From Ramlibacter albus (GTDB lineage: Bacteria; Pseudomonadota; Gammaproteobacteria; Burkholderiales; Burkholderiaceae_C), in contig NZ_JACORU010000007.1 in assembly GCF_014297445.1 (NCBI RefSeq), forward strand, positions 1-64,000: DNA of 64,000 bases, in the 5' to 3' direction. The notes beneath the pieces are model-generated. The model was not told where the DNA came from, made no database searches, and saw only the letters and a program-made list of their open reading frames with translations. Position numbers and translations under genes: made by a program. Below are positions 9,107-19,060 of the stretch, in pieces; positions within the stretch are counted from its first letter, which is position 1, and each line of letters begins with the position of its first letter.

Positions 9107-10045
9107 GTGCAAACCCACCGCGAGGCCCTGACCCCCGACACGCTCGGCCTGCTCAAGTCCGTCGCCCAGAGCGGCAGCTTTGCCGCCGCGGCGCGCGAGC
9201 TCGGCCTGGTGCCCAGCGCCGTGACCTACCGCGTGCGGCAGGTGGAGGACGCGCTGGACGTGCTGCTGTTCGACCGCAGCTCGCGGCAGGCCAAGCTCAC
9301 CGCGGCCGGCGCCGAGCTGCTGCGCTCGGGCGAGCACCTGCTGCAGGAGATCGATGCGGTTGCGCATCGCGTCAAGCGCGTGGCGACGGGGTGGGAATCG
9401 CAGCTCACCATCGCGGTGGATACGGCGCTGTCGTTTGGCACGGTGATGGAGCTGGCCGACGCCTTCTACCAGCTCGCGCCGACCACGCGGCTGCGGCTAC
9501 GCGAGGAGTCGCTGTCGGGCACGCTCGACGCGATGCTCGCGGGCCATGCCGACCTCGCGCTCGGCGTGATCGTCGAGCCGGGCAACACGCCCGGCGTGCA
9601 CAGCCGTGTGCTCGGCGACGTGCAGTTCGTCTACTGCGTGGCGCCGCACCATCCGCTGGCCGCGGCGAAAGAGCCGCTGCACGACGACCAGCTGCGCACG
9701 TGCCGGCAGGTGGCCGTGGCCGACTCGACGGATCACGGCACGGGGATCACGCGCGGTATCCTCGCCGGCCAGGACGTGCTCACCGTGCCCACGATGCGCG
9801 CCAAGCTCGACGCGCAGCTGCGCGGCATGGGCGGGGGCTTCCTGCCCGAGCCGATGGCGCGGCCCTATGTCGAGACCGGCCGGCTGGTGCTGAAGAAGGT
9901 CGAGCGGCAGAACCGCCACGTGCGCCTGCACTATGCGTGGTGCGCGCCGAGCGGCGGCGGCGGGCGCGCGCAGCAGTGGTGGCTCAAGCAGCTGGAGAGC
10001 CAGGCCACGCGCACGGCGCTGCTCGAGCGGCACCGGATGACATGA
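9107..10045 (+). CDS. LysR family transcriptional regulator
   Basis: The 312-residue regulator has an N-terminal winged HTH ([38 protein letters not shown]) and a LysR substrate-binding domain. I favour the GTG at 9107; an in-frame TTG at 9086 lies inside the palindromic operator, which makes it less likely. It is divergent from the pirin-DoxX-flavodoxin-pirin operon and probably controls it. Its stop overlaps the start of gluQ in ATGA, so the two are translationally coupled although their functions appear unrelated. Confidence 0.9.
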   Translation: MQTHREALTPDTLGLLKSVAQSGSFAAAARELGLVPSAVTYRVRQVEDALDVLLFDRSSRQAKLTAAGAELLRSGEHLLQEIDAVAHRVKRVATGWESQLTIAVDTALSFGTVMELADAFYQLAPTTRLRLREESLSGTLDAMLAGHADLALGVIVEPGNTPGVHSRVLGDVQFVYCVAPHHPLAAAKEPLHDDQLRTCRQVAVADSTDHGTGITRGILAGQDVLTVPTMRAKLDAQLRGMGGGFLPEPMARPYVETGRLVLKKVERQNRHVRLHYAWCAPSGGGGRAQQWWLKQLESQATRTALLERHRMT

Positions 10046-10950
10046 CAGGTCCCGACGCCATCCACGGCGCGGCGCACAGCGGCTACCGCGGCCGCTTCGC
10101 GCCCTCTCCCACCGGGCCGCTGCACGCAGGCTCGCTCGTCGCTGCGCTGGCGAGCTGGCTCGACGCGCGCGCGCACGGCGGCACGTGGCTCGTGCGCATC
10201 GAGGACGTGGACGCGCCGCGCTGCGTGCCGGGCGCGGACGAGGAAATCCTGGGGCAACTGGCAGCGTGCGGCCTCACGCCTGACGAGCCGCCGGTGTGGC
10301 AGTCGCGTCGCACGGCCCTCTATCAATCCGCGCTCGACAAGCTCGTCGCGCAGCACCGCGCCTACCCCTGCGCGTGCTCGCGCAAGGACATCGAGGAAGC
10401 GTTGCGCGCACTCGGGCGCGAGCGCGCGCGTAACGAGGAGCTGGTCTACCCCGGCACCTGCCGCGACGGCCTGCACGGGCGCGAAGCGCGTGCATGGCGA
10501 TTCCGCGTCGAACCCGGTGTCGTCGAATGGCACGACCGCCGGCTCGGCGCGCAGCGGCAGGACGTGGCCAGCGAAGTCGGCGACTTCGTCCTGAAGCGGG
10601 CCGACGGCCTCTTCGCCTACCAGCTCGCTGTCGTGGTCGACGACGCCGACCAGGGCATCACGCACATCGTGCGCGGCGAAGACCTCGCGGACAACACGGC
10701 ACGGCAAGTGCTGTTGCAGCGCGCCCTCGGGTTCGCGACGCCCAGCTACCTGCACACGCCCCTCGTGCTCGGTGCCAACGGCGAGAAACTTTCCAAGCAG
10801 AACGGCGCGCAGGCCTTGGACCTCTCCGATCCCGTGGCGGCTCTGCGTGGCGCGGCCCAGGTGCTGGGTCTGTCCGTGCCTGCGGCCGCGAGCGTGGACG
10901 ACTGGCTGCGCGGCGCGGTGGCGGCCTGGGCTGCAACGCCACGCGCTTGA
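10042..10950 (+). CDS. gluQ: Glutamyl-Q tRNA(Asp) synthetase
   Basis: GluQRS attaches glutamate to the queuosine at position 34 of tRNA(Asp). The 302-residue product is a GluRS catalytic domain without the anticodon-binding domain, as the family requires. It has the class I signature [15 protein letters not shown] (HIGH variant), RIEDVDAPR, the zinc-site cysteines in YPCACSRKD and YPGTC, and the KMSKS-like EKLSKQN. The start ATG overlaps the lysR stop by 4 nt. trmB follows 62 nt downstream. Confidence 0.94.
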   Translation: MTGPDAIHGAAHSGYRGRFAPSPTGPLHAGSLVAALASWLDARAHGGTWLVRIEDVDAPRCVPGADEEILGQLAACGLTPDEPPVWQSRRTALYQSALDKLVAQHRAYPCACSRKDIEEALRALGRERARNEELVYPGTCRDGLHGREARAWRFRVEPGVVEWHDRRLGAQRQDVASEVGDFVLKRADGLFAYQLAVVVDDADQGITHIVRGEDLADNTARQVLLQRALGFATPSYLHTPLVLGANGEKLSKQNGAQALDLSDPVAALRGAAQVLGLSVPAAASVDDWLRGAVAAWAATPRA

Positions 10951-10978
10951 CGCCCGCATCGGCTGCGACGACACGCGC

Positions 10979-11005
10979 TTGACACCCGCCGCGGGCTGGG
11001 ACAAT
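10979..11005 (+). promoter_or_regulatory. Candidate trmB promoter
   Basis: A consensus -35 TTGACA (10979-10984) is followed by GACAAT (11000-11005, spacer 15) or CAATAC (11002-11007, spacer 17), only 7 nt before the trmB ATG, which implies a very short or absent leader. A near-duplicate of the -35 region (CGCGCTTGACGCCCGC, from about 10943) lies just upstream, so the segment contains a short imperfect direct repeat. Confidence 0.45.
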
Positions 11006-11012
11006 ACGCCCC

Positions 11013-11720
11013 ATGACGTCCGCACCCGAGAAGAACACGCCCGAGAGCGTGCCGCACTACCGTGCCATCCGCAGCTACGTGCTGCGCACCGGCCGCCTTA
11101 CCACCGGCCAGGCCCGTGCCATCGAGTCGCTGGGCCCTCGGTTCATCCTCCCCTACGAGCCGCGCGCCCTCGACCTCACCCAGGTCTTCGGCCGCGAAGC
11201 CCCCCGCGTGCTGGAGATCGGCTTCGGCATGGGCGAAAGCACGGCGCACATCGCCTCCGTGCTGCCCGACCACGACTTCATCTGCTGCGAAGTGCATACG
11301 CCCGGCGTCGGCGCGCTGCTGATGCGCATCGCCGAACGCGGCCTCACGAACGTGCGCATCGTGCAGCACGACGCCGTCGAAGTCGTGGACCACATGCTCG
11401 CGCCGGGCTCACTCGACGGCGTGCACATCTTCTTCCCCGACCCCTGGCACAAGCTGCGGCACCACAAGCGCCGCCTCGTGCAGCCGGCCTTCGTCGCGAA
11501 ACTCGTCGAGCGCCTCAAGAGCGGCGGCTACATCCACTGCGCCACCGACTGGGAGAACTACGCGCAGCAGATGCTGGAGGTGCTTACGGCGGACCCGCAC
11601 CTGCGCAACACCGCCGAAGGCTACGCGCCCAAGCCGCACTACCGGCCACTGACGAAATTCGAGAACCGCGGCCTGAAACTGGGCCACGGGGTGTGGGACC
11701 TCGTGTTTCGAAAGGCCTAG
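11013..11720 (+). CDS. trmB: tRNA (guanine-N7)-methyltransferase
   Basis: TrmB methylates G46 of tRNAs using S-adenosylmethionine. The 235-residue product shows the Rossmann methyltransferase motif [12 protein letters not shown], the acidic strand [12 protein letters not shown], and the family hallmark [18 protein letters not shown], followed by [14 protein letters not shown]. The C-terminal [20 protein letters not shown] is also typical. The length matches the family (~230-240). It ends just before a GC-rich dispersed repeat. Confidence 0.96.
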   Translation: MTSAPEKNTPESVPHYRAIRSYVLRTGRLTTGQARAIESLGPRFILPYEPRALDLTQVFGREAPRVLEIGFGMGESTAHIASVLPDHDFICCEVHTPGVGALLMRIAERGLTNVRIVQHDAVEVVDHMLAPGSLDGVHIFFPDPWHKLRHHKRRLVQPAFVAKLVERLKSGGYIHCATDWENYAQQMLEVLTADPHLRNTAEGYAPKPHYRPLTKFENRGLKLGHGVWDLVFRKA

Positions 11721-11721
11721 G

Positions 11722-11799
11722 CCGCGCCGCCGGGCCGCCCCAAGGCGCGGCAGCCCCCTCGGGGGGCAGCGAACCTCGCGAAGCGGGGAGCGTGGGGGC
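11722..11799. repeat. GC-rich intergenic repeat with nested hairpins
   Basis: This 78-nt stretch between the convergent trmB and transglutaminase genes contains the hairpin CCCCC-TCG-GGGGG and the blocks GGGCCGCCCCAAGG and GCGAAGCGGGGAGCGTGGGGGC. The pattern resembles intergenic repeats commonly seen in Comamonadaceae genomes (from general knowledge, not checked). It may serve as a bidirectional terminator although no U-tract is present. A possibly related block (CCCTGGGGCGGCC) lies in the 5' end of the PIN toxin gene near 30140. Confidence 0.5.
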
Positions 11800-11800
11800 T

Positions 11801-12895
11801 CTAAACCTCGCGGGCGCGGATCGTGTACTTGAACAGGTCCGGCGTGTAGGAGTCGAAGCGGCCTTCCTTGTCCTCGCCCGTGGGGTACATGAGGAAGCCC
11901 AGCGGGCCTTTCTTCGAGCCGGGCAGCTTGACGTCGTGCGCGGTGTTCCACGCGACCCAGTTGCCCTCCCAGCCACCGAACAGGCCCTGCCGCACCGGCG
12001 TGATCAGCGGGTGGTTCAGGTCGCGTATCCACTGCGGCGTCTCCTGCCGCATCACCTTGGCCACGTCGGCCGGGTCCATGGCGGTCCAGCCGTGGGCCTT
12101 GAGGTACACCTCGGCGCGGCAATGCTGCGCGCCCTTGAGGTTGAGCGGGTTCCCGCCCAGTTCCTTGTAGCCGAACGCCGAAGGCGCCAGCCGCAGCCCA
12201 TACACGTCGCGCGCGGGCACGCCCACCGAGCGGCAGAGCCCGACGAACAGCGCGTTGAGGTCGGCGCACTTGCCGCCCAGGTTGCCCGTCTCCAGCATGG
12301 TCTTGATGTCGCCCTCGCCGCAGCCGCGCACCTCGGGCTCGCGCCACGCGTTGGCCACCACCCACTGGTAGATGCGCTCGGCCTTCTGGTGATCGGCCGT
12401 GGCATTGCCGATGGCCTTGAGCGCCGTCTTGCGCACGATGCCGTCGGTGGGGATCAGCGTCGTCGGGCGCAGGTAGTACGCCAGCGTGTCGGGCGACTCG
12501 GCAACCGGCGTGCTCTTGTCCCACGTGGTGGCCCGGTTGCGCGTCTGCACCCGGCTCGTCACCTCGGCCCAGCGGTTGGCGCCCGGCGCGAACTCCACGT
12601 GCACCATGCGCGCGCCCTCGGCGGAATCGCCCGCGATGCGCGCCTCCCCGCTGCTCGCATACGTGCTGGACAGCGACAGCTGCCACCCGGTGTTGACCGA
12701 GGGGATCGGCAGCCACAGCTGGGTGGGGCCGTCGCCCTGCTCCAGGTCGACGCGCGTCGTCACCTCGAACGTGCGCCACGCGCCCGGCTGCGGATCGAAC
12801 CGGCGCGAGGCCTCGGCGGCGAAGGACCACGGGGCCGCACCGGCGGCGGCGAGCGATGCGGAAGCCTGCAGGAGGTGGCGGCGGGTGGTGTTCAT
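11801..12895 (-). CDS. Exported transglutaminase-like cysteine protein
   Basis: The 364-residue product starts MNTTRRHLLQASASLAAAG, a Tat-like or Sec signal. The middle holds a transglutaminase-like core: GGKCADLNALFVGLCRSVGVPAR with the candidate catalytic Cys, QHCRAEVYL with the His, and HGWTAMDPADV with the Asp, so the triad is complete. Such proteins act as peptidases or cross-linking-type enzymes in the periplasm; the substrate is unknown. The start is 8 nt after the stop of the thioredoxin-like gene, suggesting an operon in which the partner keeps the cysteine reduced (inference). Confidence 0.85.
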   Translation of the reverse strand: MNTTRRHLLQASASLAAAGAAPWSFAAEASRRFDPQPGAWRTFEVTTRVDLEQGDGPTQLWLPIPSVNTGWQLSLSSTYASSGEARIAGDSAEGARMVHVEFAPGANRWAEVTSRVQTRNRATTWDKSTPVAESPDTLAYYLRPTTLIPTDGIVRKTALKAIGNATADHQKAERIYQWVVANAWREPEVRGCGEGDIKTMLETGNLGGKCADLNALFVGLCRSVGVPARDVYGLRLAPSAFGYKELGGNPLNLKGAQHCRAEVYLKAHGWTAMDPADVAKVMRQETPQWIRDLNHPLITPVRQGLFGGWEGNWVAWNTAHDVKLPGSKKGPLGFLMYPTGEDKEGRFDSYTPDLFKYTIRAREV

Positions 12896-12903
12896 GGCGG
12901 CGA

Positions 12904-13419
12904 TTATCGCCAAAGGCCCTCCACCAGCGCCAGCGCTTCCTTGCCGGTCCAGTCCATCTCGCCCTGCACGCGCCAGCGCGGGCGGCCCGCCGCGTCGATG
13001 AGGATGGTGGTGGGGAAGACCTTGACCTCCCAACGCTTCGCCACGTCGCCGTCGGGGTCAAGCGCGATCGGCAGGTCGAAGCCGCCCTGCCTGGCGAACC
13101 GCTGGGCCGTCGCGGCCCGCTCCTTGAAATTCAACGCGACCACGGCGAGCTTGTCGGCGTAGAACTCCGAGAGTTGCTGCAAGGTGGGCATCTCGCTGCG
13201 GCAGGGCTCGCACCAGGTGGCCCAGAAATTCACGGCCAGCGCCTTGCCGGCCCCGGGCGCGGACCAGCGCCGGCCCTGCAGGTCCGTCACGTCGAAAGCA
13301 GGCGCTGCACGCCCCGCCGGCCATGCGCGCACCTGCGCGCCCTGCTGGGCCATGGCCGCGGAAACGGCCACGGACAGGGGATATGCGAGCAATGCGCGGC
13401 GGGCATGACAAACGTGCAT
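12904..13419 (-). CDS. TlpA/ResA-like thiol:disulfide oxidoreductase
   Basis: The 171-residue product has an N-terminal signal peptide (MHVCHARRALLAYPLSVAVSAAMA), then a redoxin domain with the active site NFWATWCEPCRSEMP (CxxC) and the cis-Pro loop VKVFPTTILID. TlpA-like proteins reduce or oxidise periplasmic disulfides, often for cytochrome c or oxidase maturation. An upstream in-frame ATG at 13443 is possible, but the chosen start gives a proper signal. It leads an operon with the transglutaminase-like gene and is divergent from the binding-protein gene at 13518. Confidence 0.88.
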   Translation of the reverse strand: MHVCHARRALLAYPLSVAVSAAMAQQGAQVRAWPAGRAAPAFDVTDLQGRRWSAPGAGKALAVNFWATWCEPCRSEMPTLQQLSEFYADKLAVVALNFKERAATAQRFARQGGFDLPIALDPDGDVAKRWEVKVFPTTILIDAAGRPRWRVQGEMDWTGKEALALVEGLWR

Positions 13420-13517
13420 GGATGGACGGTCGAACGGCTGCATACCCGGATTGTCGGGCCTGCGCGAGTCGCGTATCGTCCGCAGCGGCTGCCAAGGCCC
13501 ATCAGGAGTTGAAGTCA

Positions 13518-14660
13518 ATGCATCGCGAGCGCAGGAAATTTTTGGGTGCGGCAGTTGCCGCTGGTGTGGGTAGTTTGGGTTACGGCGGCGCCTGGGCGCA
13601 GGCCAAGGCGGGGCGCAAGATCGTGCTGGGCCAGTCGGTGCCGCTCACCGGCGCGGCCGACCAGATCGGGCTGGCATTCGCCGGCGGCTCCAAGCTGTAC
13701 TTCGATTCGTTCAATGCCCGCAAGGACAACCCGGGCTGGAGCTTCGAGCTGCGCCAGATGGACGACGGCTACGTGCCGGCCAAGGCCGCCGAGAACGCGA
13801 AGAAGCTGGTGTCCGAAGGCGCCGACGTGCTCTTCGGTTTCGTCGGCACCGGCAGCGGCGACGCGGCCGCGGAAGTCGCGGCCAAGGAAAGCACGATCTT
13901 CTTCGCGCCCTTTGCCGCTTCGGACAAGCTGCGCGACACCGCGCACGCCAACGTTTTCCACGTGCGCCCGAGCCTGGCGGACGAGGCCTTCCGCATCGTG
14001 CGCCACTGCGCGACGCTCGGGCAGACGCGCATGGCCGTGGTCGCGGAGGACGACGCGATGGGCCGCGCCGGCCTCGCCGCGATCCAGCAGGCCCTGGCCG
14101 AACAGAAGCTGCCGCCGCTGGTGGCGCAGGCTTTCGTGCCGGTCAACAGCGACAAGGTGGACGCCGCCGTCACGCAGCTGATGAAGGCGCCGCCGCACGC
14201 GGTGATCCAGGTGTCGCTCTTCAACACGACGGCCGCTTTCATCCGCAAGATGCGCAAGGCGGGCTACGCGGGCGCGTTCCTGAATTTCTCCGTCGTCGGC
14301 ATCGACCCGCTCTTCACCGCGCTGGGCAAGGAGATCGGCGGCGTCGTCGTTTCGCAGGTCGTACCCCCGCCCAAGAAGACGACCGTGCCGATCGTCAAGG
14401 AATACAACGCCGCGATCGACAATTCCGACCAGACGCCCTCCTACGAGAGCCTCGAGGGCTTCATCGCCGCCAAGGCCTTCGCCGAGGCCGTGCGCCGCGC
14501 CGGCAAGAACTGGGACCGCGCCGGCCTGCAGAAGGCGATGGCGTCGATGACGGACTACGACGTCGGCGGCTTCCGCATCAACCTGCGCGCCGGCGTGCGC
14601 GACTCGGTGCGGGCGATCGACCTGGTGACGATCACGGCCGACGGGAAGGTCGTGCGCTGA
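13518..14660 (+). CDS. ABC transporter substrate-binding protein (branched-chain amino acid type)
   Basis: This is a 380-residue periplasmic binding protein of the type I fold (Peripla_BP_6/LivJ-like). The N-terminus HRERRKFLGAAVAAGVGSLGYGGAWAQ carries a twin-arginine-like signal. The mature part begins KIVLGQSVPLTGAADQIG, typical of the family, and contains MAVVAEDDAMGRAGL. CAGGAG sits 9 nt before the ATG. No permease or ATPase gene is nearby, so it is an orphan that either uses a remote transporter or serves as a sensor. Its 3' end overlaps the convergent LysR gene by 29 nt. Confidence 0.9.
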   Translation: MHRERRKFLGAAVAAGVGSLGYGGAWAQAKAGRKIVLGQSVPLTGAADQIGLAFAGGSKLYFDSFNARKDNPGWSFELRQMDDGYVPAKAAENAKKLVSEGADVLFGFVGTGSGDAAAEVAAKESTIFFAPFAASDKLRDTAHANVFHVRPSLADEAFRIVRHCATLGQTRMAVVAEDDAMGRAGLAAIQQALAEQKLPPLVAQAFVPVNSDKVDAAVTQLMKAPPHAVIQVSLFNTTAAFIRKMRKAGYAGAFLNFSVVGIDPLFTALGKEIGGVVVSQVVPPPKKTTVPIVKEYNAAIDNSDQTPSYESLEGFIAAKAFAEAVRRAGKNWDRAGLQKAMASMTDYDVGGFRINLRAGVRDSVRAIDLVTITADGKVVR

Positions 14661-15534
14661 ACTCGACCAGGTAGTCCACGAAGGCGCGGACCTTGGGCGG
14701 CATGAACCGCCGGTTCGCCCACACGGCGAACAGGTCGGCGTCGATCGTGCGCCATGCCGGCAGTACCTGCACCAGCTTCCTGGCGCGCAGCATGTCCGCG
14801 GCCAGGAAGTCCGGCTCGTAGCAGACACCCAGCCCCGCCACGGCCGCATCGAGCAGCATGCGGCCGCTGCTCGCGCGCATGTTGCCCTTGACGGGGATGG
14901 CATGCGACTCCTTCCCGCGGCTGAAGTGCCAGGTGTTGCCGATCGGCGTGTGCGGGTGCCAGATGCAGTTGTGCGCGTGCAGGTCGGGCGGCGTGCGCGG
15001 CGTGCCATGGGCCTTGAGGTAAGCGGGCGACGCGAACGCCACCATCGAGAAACGCATGACGGGCCGCGCGATCAGCCCCGGGTCCACCTGCCGCGCGATG
15101 CGCAGCGCGAGGTCGAAGCCGCCTTCCACCAAGTCCACGATGCGGTCGTTCAGCTGCACGTCGGCCTCCACCTGCGGGTGCCGCTTCAGGTAACCCGCGA
15201 TCGCCGGCGCGAGCACCGGCGCGAGGATGGCCGGCGCCGTGAGGCGCAGCAGCCCGCGCGGCGCGGCCGCCTCCTGCGCCACCGCCCGCTCGGCTTCGTC
15301 CACCGCCGTGAGGATCTGCGCCGAGCGCTGCAGGTACTCGTTGCCCGCGCCGGTGAGCGAGAGCGAACGCGTGGTGCGATGGAGCAGCCGCACGCCCAGG
15401 TGCGACTCCAGCTGGGCCACGTAGCGCGTTGCCATGCCGCGTGACAACTCCAGCCGGTCGGCCGCGCCGGCAAAGCTGCCCGCGTCCACGACCGCGTGGA
15501 ACACCCGCATCGCCATCACGAGGTCGATCGCCAT
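14632..15534 (-). CDS. LysR family transcriptional regulator
   Basis: The 300-residue regulator starts MAIDLVMAMRVFHAVVDAGSFAGAADRLELSRGMATRYVAQLE, the LysR HTH, followed by the effector domain with LLRLTAPAILAPVLAPAI and VNxR-like elements. It belongs to the large group that controls small divergent oxidoreductase or cupin genes. It is divergent from the cupin gene at 15636; the 101-nt gap holds an imperfect inverted repeat TGTTCGA...TCGACA (about 15536-15554) that could be its site. Confidence 0.9.
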   Translation of the reverse strand: MAIDLVMAMRVFHAVVDAGSFAGAADRLELSRGMATRYVAQLESHLGVRLLHRTTRSLSLTGAGNEYLQRSAQILTAVDEAERAVAQEAAAPRGLLRLTAPAILAPVLAPAIAGYLKRHPQVEADVQLNDRIVDLVEGGFDLALRIARQVDPGLIARPVMRFSMVAFASPAYLKAHGTPRTPPDLHAHNCIWHPHTPIGNTWHFSRGKESHAIPVKGNMRASSGRMLLDAAVAGLGVCYEPDFLAADMLRARKLVQVLPAWRTIDADLFAVWANRRFMPPKVRAFVDYLVEFSARPSRRP

Positions 15535-15635
15535 TGTTCGATAAAAGTCGACAGTGCATGGCGATTCTGTCCGTTGATGGAACGGCTTGCAACGGCTTCA
15601 ATGCAGGCACCAACCACCCGCAAGGAGCAGATGCG

Positions 15636-16088
15636 ATGAACAGGCAACCGATCGTGGTCTTCCCCGACAGCTACCCCGCCGCGCTCAACGTCGTGGGCGA
15701 GCGCATCACCGTGCTGGCCTCCAGGCACGACACCGGCGCGCACGAGGTCTTCCTGCAGCAGGGCCCCGAGGGCAGCGGGCCGCCACCGCACAGCCACCCG
15801 TGGGACGAGGTGTTCTACGTCACGCAGGGCGAGATCGCCTTCGGCCTCGGCGCCGACCAGCTCGTGGCCGTGCCGGGCACGATGGTGCAGATCCCCGCGG
15901 GCACGCCGCACTGGTTCCGCTTCGGCGCGGGCGGCGGGCAGATGGTGTCGTTCACCGGCAAGGGCAATGCGTCGGCGATGTTCGCGCATTTCGACCGCGA
16001 GATCGCGCCGGATGCGCCGGACCTGGGCAAGCTCGTGGCCATCGCGCAGGCCCACGGCGCGAAGCTCGAAGTGCCGATGCCCGCCTAG
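15636..16088 (+). CDS. Cupin domain protein
   Basis: This is a single-domain cupin of 150 residues. Metal ligands are seen in [24 protein letters not shown] (His-x-His...Glu) and in the second motif [11 protein letters not shown] (His). Cytosolic small cupins of this kind are dioxygenases, isomerases or sensors; the reaction cannot be told here. AAGGAG stands 8 nt before the ATG. It is divergent from a LysR gene, the probable regulator. Its TAG stop overlaps the alaS stop in the shared tetramer CTAG. Confidence 0.85.
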   Translation: MNRQPIVVFPDSYPAALNVVGERITVLASRHDTGAHEVFLQQGPEGSGPPPHSHPWDEVFYVTQGEIAFGLGADQLVAVPGTMVQIPAGTPHWFRFGAGGGQMVSFTGKGNASAMFAHFDREIAPDAPDLGKLVAIAQAHGAKLEVPMPA

Positions 16089-18709
16089 ACGCGCTCGGCC
16101 ACCCAGCCCTGCACCGACTGCAGGGCACCGGGCAGCTTGCTCGCGTCGTTGCCGCCGGCCATGGCCATGTCGGCCTTGCCGCCGCCCTTGCCGCCCACCT
16201 GCTGGGCGACGAAGTTCACCAGCTCGCCGGCCTTGACCTTGCCCATGCTGTCGGCGGTGACGCCGGCGGCGAGCTGGACCTTGCCGCCATCGACGCTGGC
16301 CAGCACGATTGCCGCGGACTTGAGCTTGTCCTTGAGCTTGTCCATGGTCTCGCGCAGCGTCTTGGCGTCGGCGCCTTCGAGACGCGCGGCAAGGACCTTC
16401 ACGCCCTTCACGTCCACCGCCTGCGCGAGCAGCTCGTCGCCCTGCGAGGAAGCCAGCTTGCCCTTGAGCGCCGCAACTTCCTTCTCGAGCGACTTCACCT
16501 GCTCCTGCACCTGCGCGATGCGCGCCTGCAGCTCGGTGGCGGGCGCCTTCAGCGCGCCGGCCGCACGGTTCACGGTGTTCTCCAGCTGCTGCAGGTAGGC
16601 CAGCGCATTGGCGCCGGTGACGGCCTCCACGCGGCGGATGCCCGCGGCCACGCCGCCTTCGCTGGTGATCTTGAACAGGCCGATGTCGCCCGTGCGCGAA
16701 ACGTGCGTGCCGCCGCACAGCTCGCGCGAGCTGCCGATGTCCAGCACGCGCACGGTGTCGCCGTACTTCTCGCCGAACAGCATCATCGCGCCGGTGGCCT
16801 TGGCGGCCTCGATCTCCATCACGCGCGCCTGCGTCGGCTGGTTCATCAGGATCTCGGCGTTCACGCGCTGTTCGATGTCGCGAACCTGCTCCTCGGTGAC
16901 GGGCGCGTTGTGCGTGAAGTCGAAGCGCGTCTTGTCGGCGTCGACCAGCGAGCCCTTCTGCTGCACGTGCCCGCCCAGCACCTCGCGCAGCGCCTTGTGC
17001 ATCAGGTGCGTGACGCTGTGGTTGCGCATCGTGGACTGGCGCTTGGCCATGTCCACCTTGGCCGCGACGCTGTCCCCCACCTTGAGCGAGCCCGCGGTAA
17101 CCATGCCGTGGTGGCCGTACACGTCGGACTTGATCTTCTGGGTGTCCTCGACGACGAACTTCGCGCCCTGCGACTCGATCACGCCCTGGTCGCCGACCTG
17201 GCCACCCGACTCCGCGTAGAACGGCGTCGTGTCGAGCACGATCACGCCCAGCTCGCCGGTCTTCAGCTCGTCGACTTGCGCGCCCTCGGCGTACAGCGCC
17301 ACGACCCTGGCCTGCTCCTCCAGCTTCTCGTAGCCGGTGAAGATGTTGGAAACGCCGGCGTATTCCAGCCCGCGGTCCATCTTGAACTTGCCGGCGGCGC
17401 GCGCCTGCGCCTTCTGCTTGTCCATGGCGGCGTTGAAGCCCGCCTCGTCCACCGTCACGCCGCGCTCGCGGCACACGTCGGCCGAGAGGTCCAGCGGGAA
17501 GCCGTAGGTGTCGTGCAGCTTGAAGGCCACGTCGCCGGGCAGCACCTTCGCGTTGCCCGCGAGCGCCGCGTCGAGGATCTCCATGCCGTTGGCGAGCGTT
17601 TCATAGAAGCGCTCTTCCTCGGCCTTCAGCACCTCCATCACGCGCTTTTCGCTCTCGCGCAGGTTGGGGTACGCATCGCCCATCAGCTTGACGAGGTCCG
17701 GCACCAGCTTGTGGAAGAAGGGCTGCTTCTGGCCGAGCTTGTAGCCGTGGCGGATGGCGCGGCGGATGATGCGGCGCTGCACGTAGCCGCGGCCTTCGTT
17801 GGACGGGATGACGCCGTCGGCCACCAGGAAGGACGTGGCGCGGATGTGGTCGGCGATGACGCGCAGCGACGGGTTCGACAGGTCCTTCGTGTGCGTCTCG
17901 CGGGCCGCGGCCTTGATCAGCGTGTCGAAGATGTCGATCTCGTAGTTGCTGTGCACGTGCTGCAGGATGGCCGCGAGGCGCTCCAGGCCCATGCCGGTGT
18001 CCACGCAGGGCGCGGGCAGCTTCTTCACGCTGCCGTCCGGCTGCATGTCGAACTGCATGAACACGTGGTTCCAGATCTCGATGTAGCGGTCGCCGTCGGC
18101 GTCCGGGCTGCCGGGCGGGCCGCCGGGGATGTGCGGGCCGTGGTCGTAGAAGATTTCGCTGCACGGGCCGCAGGGGCCGGTGTCGGCCATCATCCAGAAG
18201 TTGTCGCTCTGGTACTTGCCGCCCTTGTTGTCGCCGATGCGCACCACACGCTCGGGCGGCAGGCCGATCTCCTTCGTCCAGATGTCGTAGGCCTCGTCGT
18301 CGTCGATGTAGACGGTGGCCCAGAGCTTGTCGGCCGGCAGCTTGTAGACCTGCGTGAGCAGCTCCCAGCCCCACTTGAGCGATTCGCGCTTGAAGTAGTC
18401 GCCGAAGCTCCAGTTGCCCAGCATCTCGAAGAACGTGTGGTGGCGCGCCGTGTAGCCCACGTTCTCCAGGTCGTTGTGCTTGCCGCCGGCGCGCAGGCAG
18501 GCCTGCACCGAGGCCGCGCGCACGTACGGGCGCTTGTCGGTGCCGAGGAACACGTCCTTGAACTGCACCATGCCGGAGTTGGTGAACATCAGCGTGGGGT
18601 CGTTGCCGGGCACGAGCGGGCTGGAGGGCACGACCGTGTGCGCCTTGTCCTTGAAGAAGTCCAGGAAGGTCTGGCGGATGTCGGCGACGGTGAATTTCGG
18701 AGTGCTCAT
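16085..18709 (-). CDS. alaS: Alanyl-tRNA synthetase
   Basis: The class II synthetase charges tRNA(Ala). The 874-residue product has motif 2 within [19 protein letters not shown], the tRNA-recognition helices ([15 protein letters not shown]), the editing domain with its zinc ligands [12 protein letters not shown] and [14 protein letters not shown], and a C-terminal DHHA1 domain with the Gly-rich [17 protein letters not shown]. The length equals the family norm (~875). The ATG at 18709 is the only sensible start; the gene follows the ParDE module by 30 nt on the same strand. Confidence 0.98.
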   Translation of the reverse strand: MSTPKFTVADIRQTFLDFFKDKAHTVVPSSPLVPGNDPTLMFTNSGMVQFKDVFLGTDKRPYVRAASVQACLRAGGKHNDLENVGYTARHHTFFEMLGNWSFGDYFKRESLKWGWELLTQVYKLPADKLWATVYIDDDEAYDIWTKEIGLPPERVVRIGDNKGGKYQSDNFWMMADTGPCGPCSEIFYDHGPHIPGGPPGSPDADGDRYIEIWNHVFMQFDMQPDGSVKKLPAPCVDTGMGLERLAAILQHVHSNYEIDIFDTLIKAAARETHTKDLSNPSLRVIADHIRATSFLVADGVIPSNEGRGYVQRRIIRRAIRHGYKLGQKQPFFHKLVPDLVKLMGDAYPNLRESEKRVMEVLKAEEERFYETLANGMEILDAALAGNAKVLPGDVAFKLHDTYGFPLDLSADVCRERGVTVDEAGFNAAMDKQKAQARAAGKFKMDRGLEYAGVSNIFTGYEKLEEQARVVALYAEGAQVDELKTGELGVIVLDTTPFYAESGGQVGDQGVIESQGAKFVVEDTQKIKSDVYGHHGMVTAGSLKVGDSVAAKVDMAKRQSTMRNHSVTHLMHKALREVLGGHVQQKGSLVDADKTRFDFTHNAPVTEEQVRDIEQRVNAEILMNQPTQARVMEIEAAKATGAMMLFGEKYGDTVRVLDIGSSRELCGGTHVSRTGDIGLFKITSEGGVAAGIRRVEAVTGANALAYLQQLENTVNRAAGALKAPATELQARIAQVQEQVKSLEKEVAALKGKLASSQGDELLAQAVDVKGVKVLAARLEGADAKTLRETMDKLKDKLKSAAIVLASVDGGKVQLAAGVTADSMGKVKAGELVNFVAQQVGGKGGGKADMAMAGGNDASKLPGALQSVQGWVAERV

Positions 18710-18739
18710 GGGGTCCTGCAGACTGAACCTTCAATTATC

Positions 18740-19054
18740 TCACTGCAGCCAATGGCCCGCGTCCATGGCCATGTGCAGCACCCGCCAGACATCGACCTCG
18801 TGCGGCTTCTCGAAATAGAAGACGAGGTACGGGAACCGGTTGAGAGGCCACGACCGCAGGCCCGGGATGCCGAGTTCGTGGCCGAGACGCGGCGAACCCA
18901 TGGCAGGGTTGCGGCTGATATGCCGCAGCGCCACTTCGACAGCCTCGACGAAGGCAAGGGCGACAGGTACACCGGCTTGCTCGCGGTAATAGTCGATGGC
19001 CGACTCGACGTCGCGTTCCGCCAGCGAGAGCCGGACGACGGGTCTGGCAGCCAC
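18740..19054 (-). CDS. parE: ParE-family toxin (RelE/ParE superfamily)
   Basis: This is a 104-residue toxin of the ParE/RelE fold. Diagnostic elements are RLSLAERDVESAIDYYREQAG at the N-terminus, ALRHISRNPAMGSPRLGHELGIPGLRSWPLNRFPYLVFYF in the core, and VDVWRVLHMAMD at the end. ParE toxins inhibit DNA gyrase; related RelE toxins cleave mRNA. It follows the ParD gene by 6 nt, the usual antitoxin-first order. Gyrase as target is inferred from family membership only. Confidence 0.9.
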   Translation of the reverse strand: MAARPVVRLSLAERDVESAIDYYREQAGVPVALAFVEAVEVALRHISRNPAMGSPRLGHELGIPGLRSWPLNRFPYLVFYFEKPHEVDVWRVLHMAMDAGHWLQ

Positions 19055-19060
19055 CGCCGC

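Noticed and set aside
11722..11799. Insertion sequence end
   Set aside because: No transposase gene or terminal inverted repeats with target duplication are seen; the stretch is better explained as an intergenic repeat.
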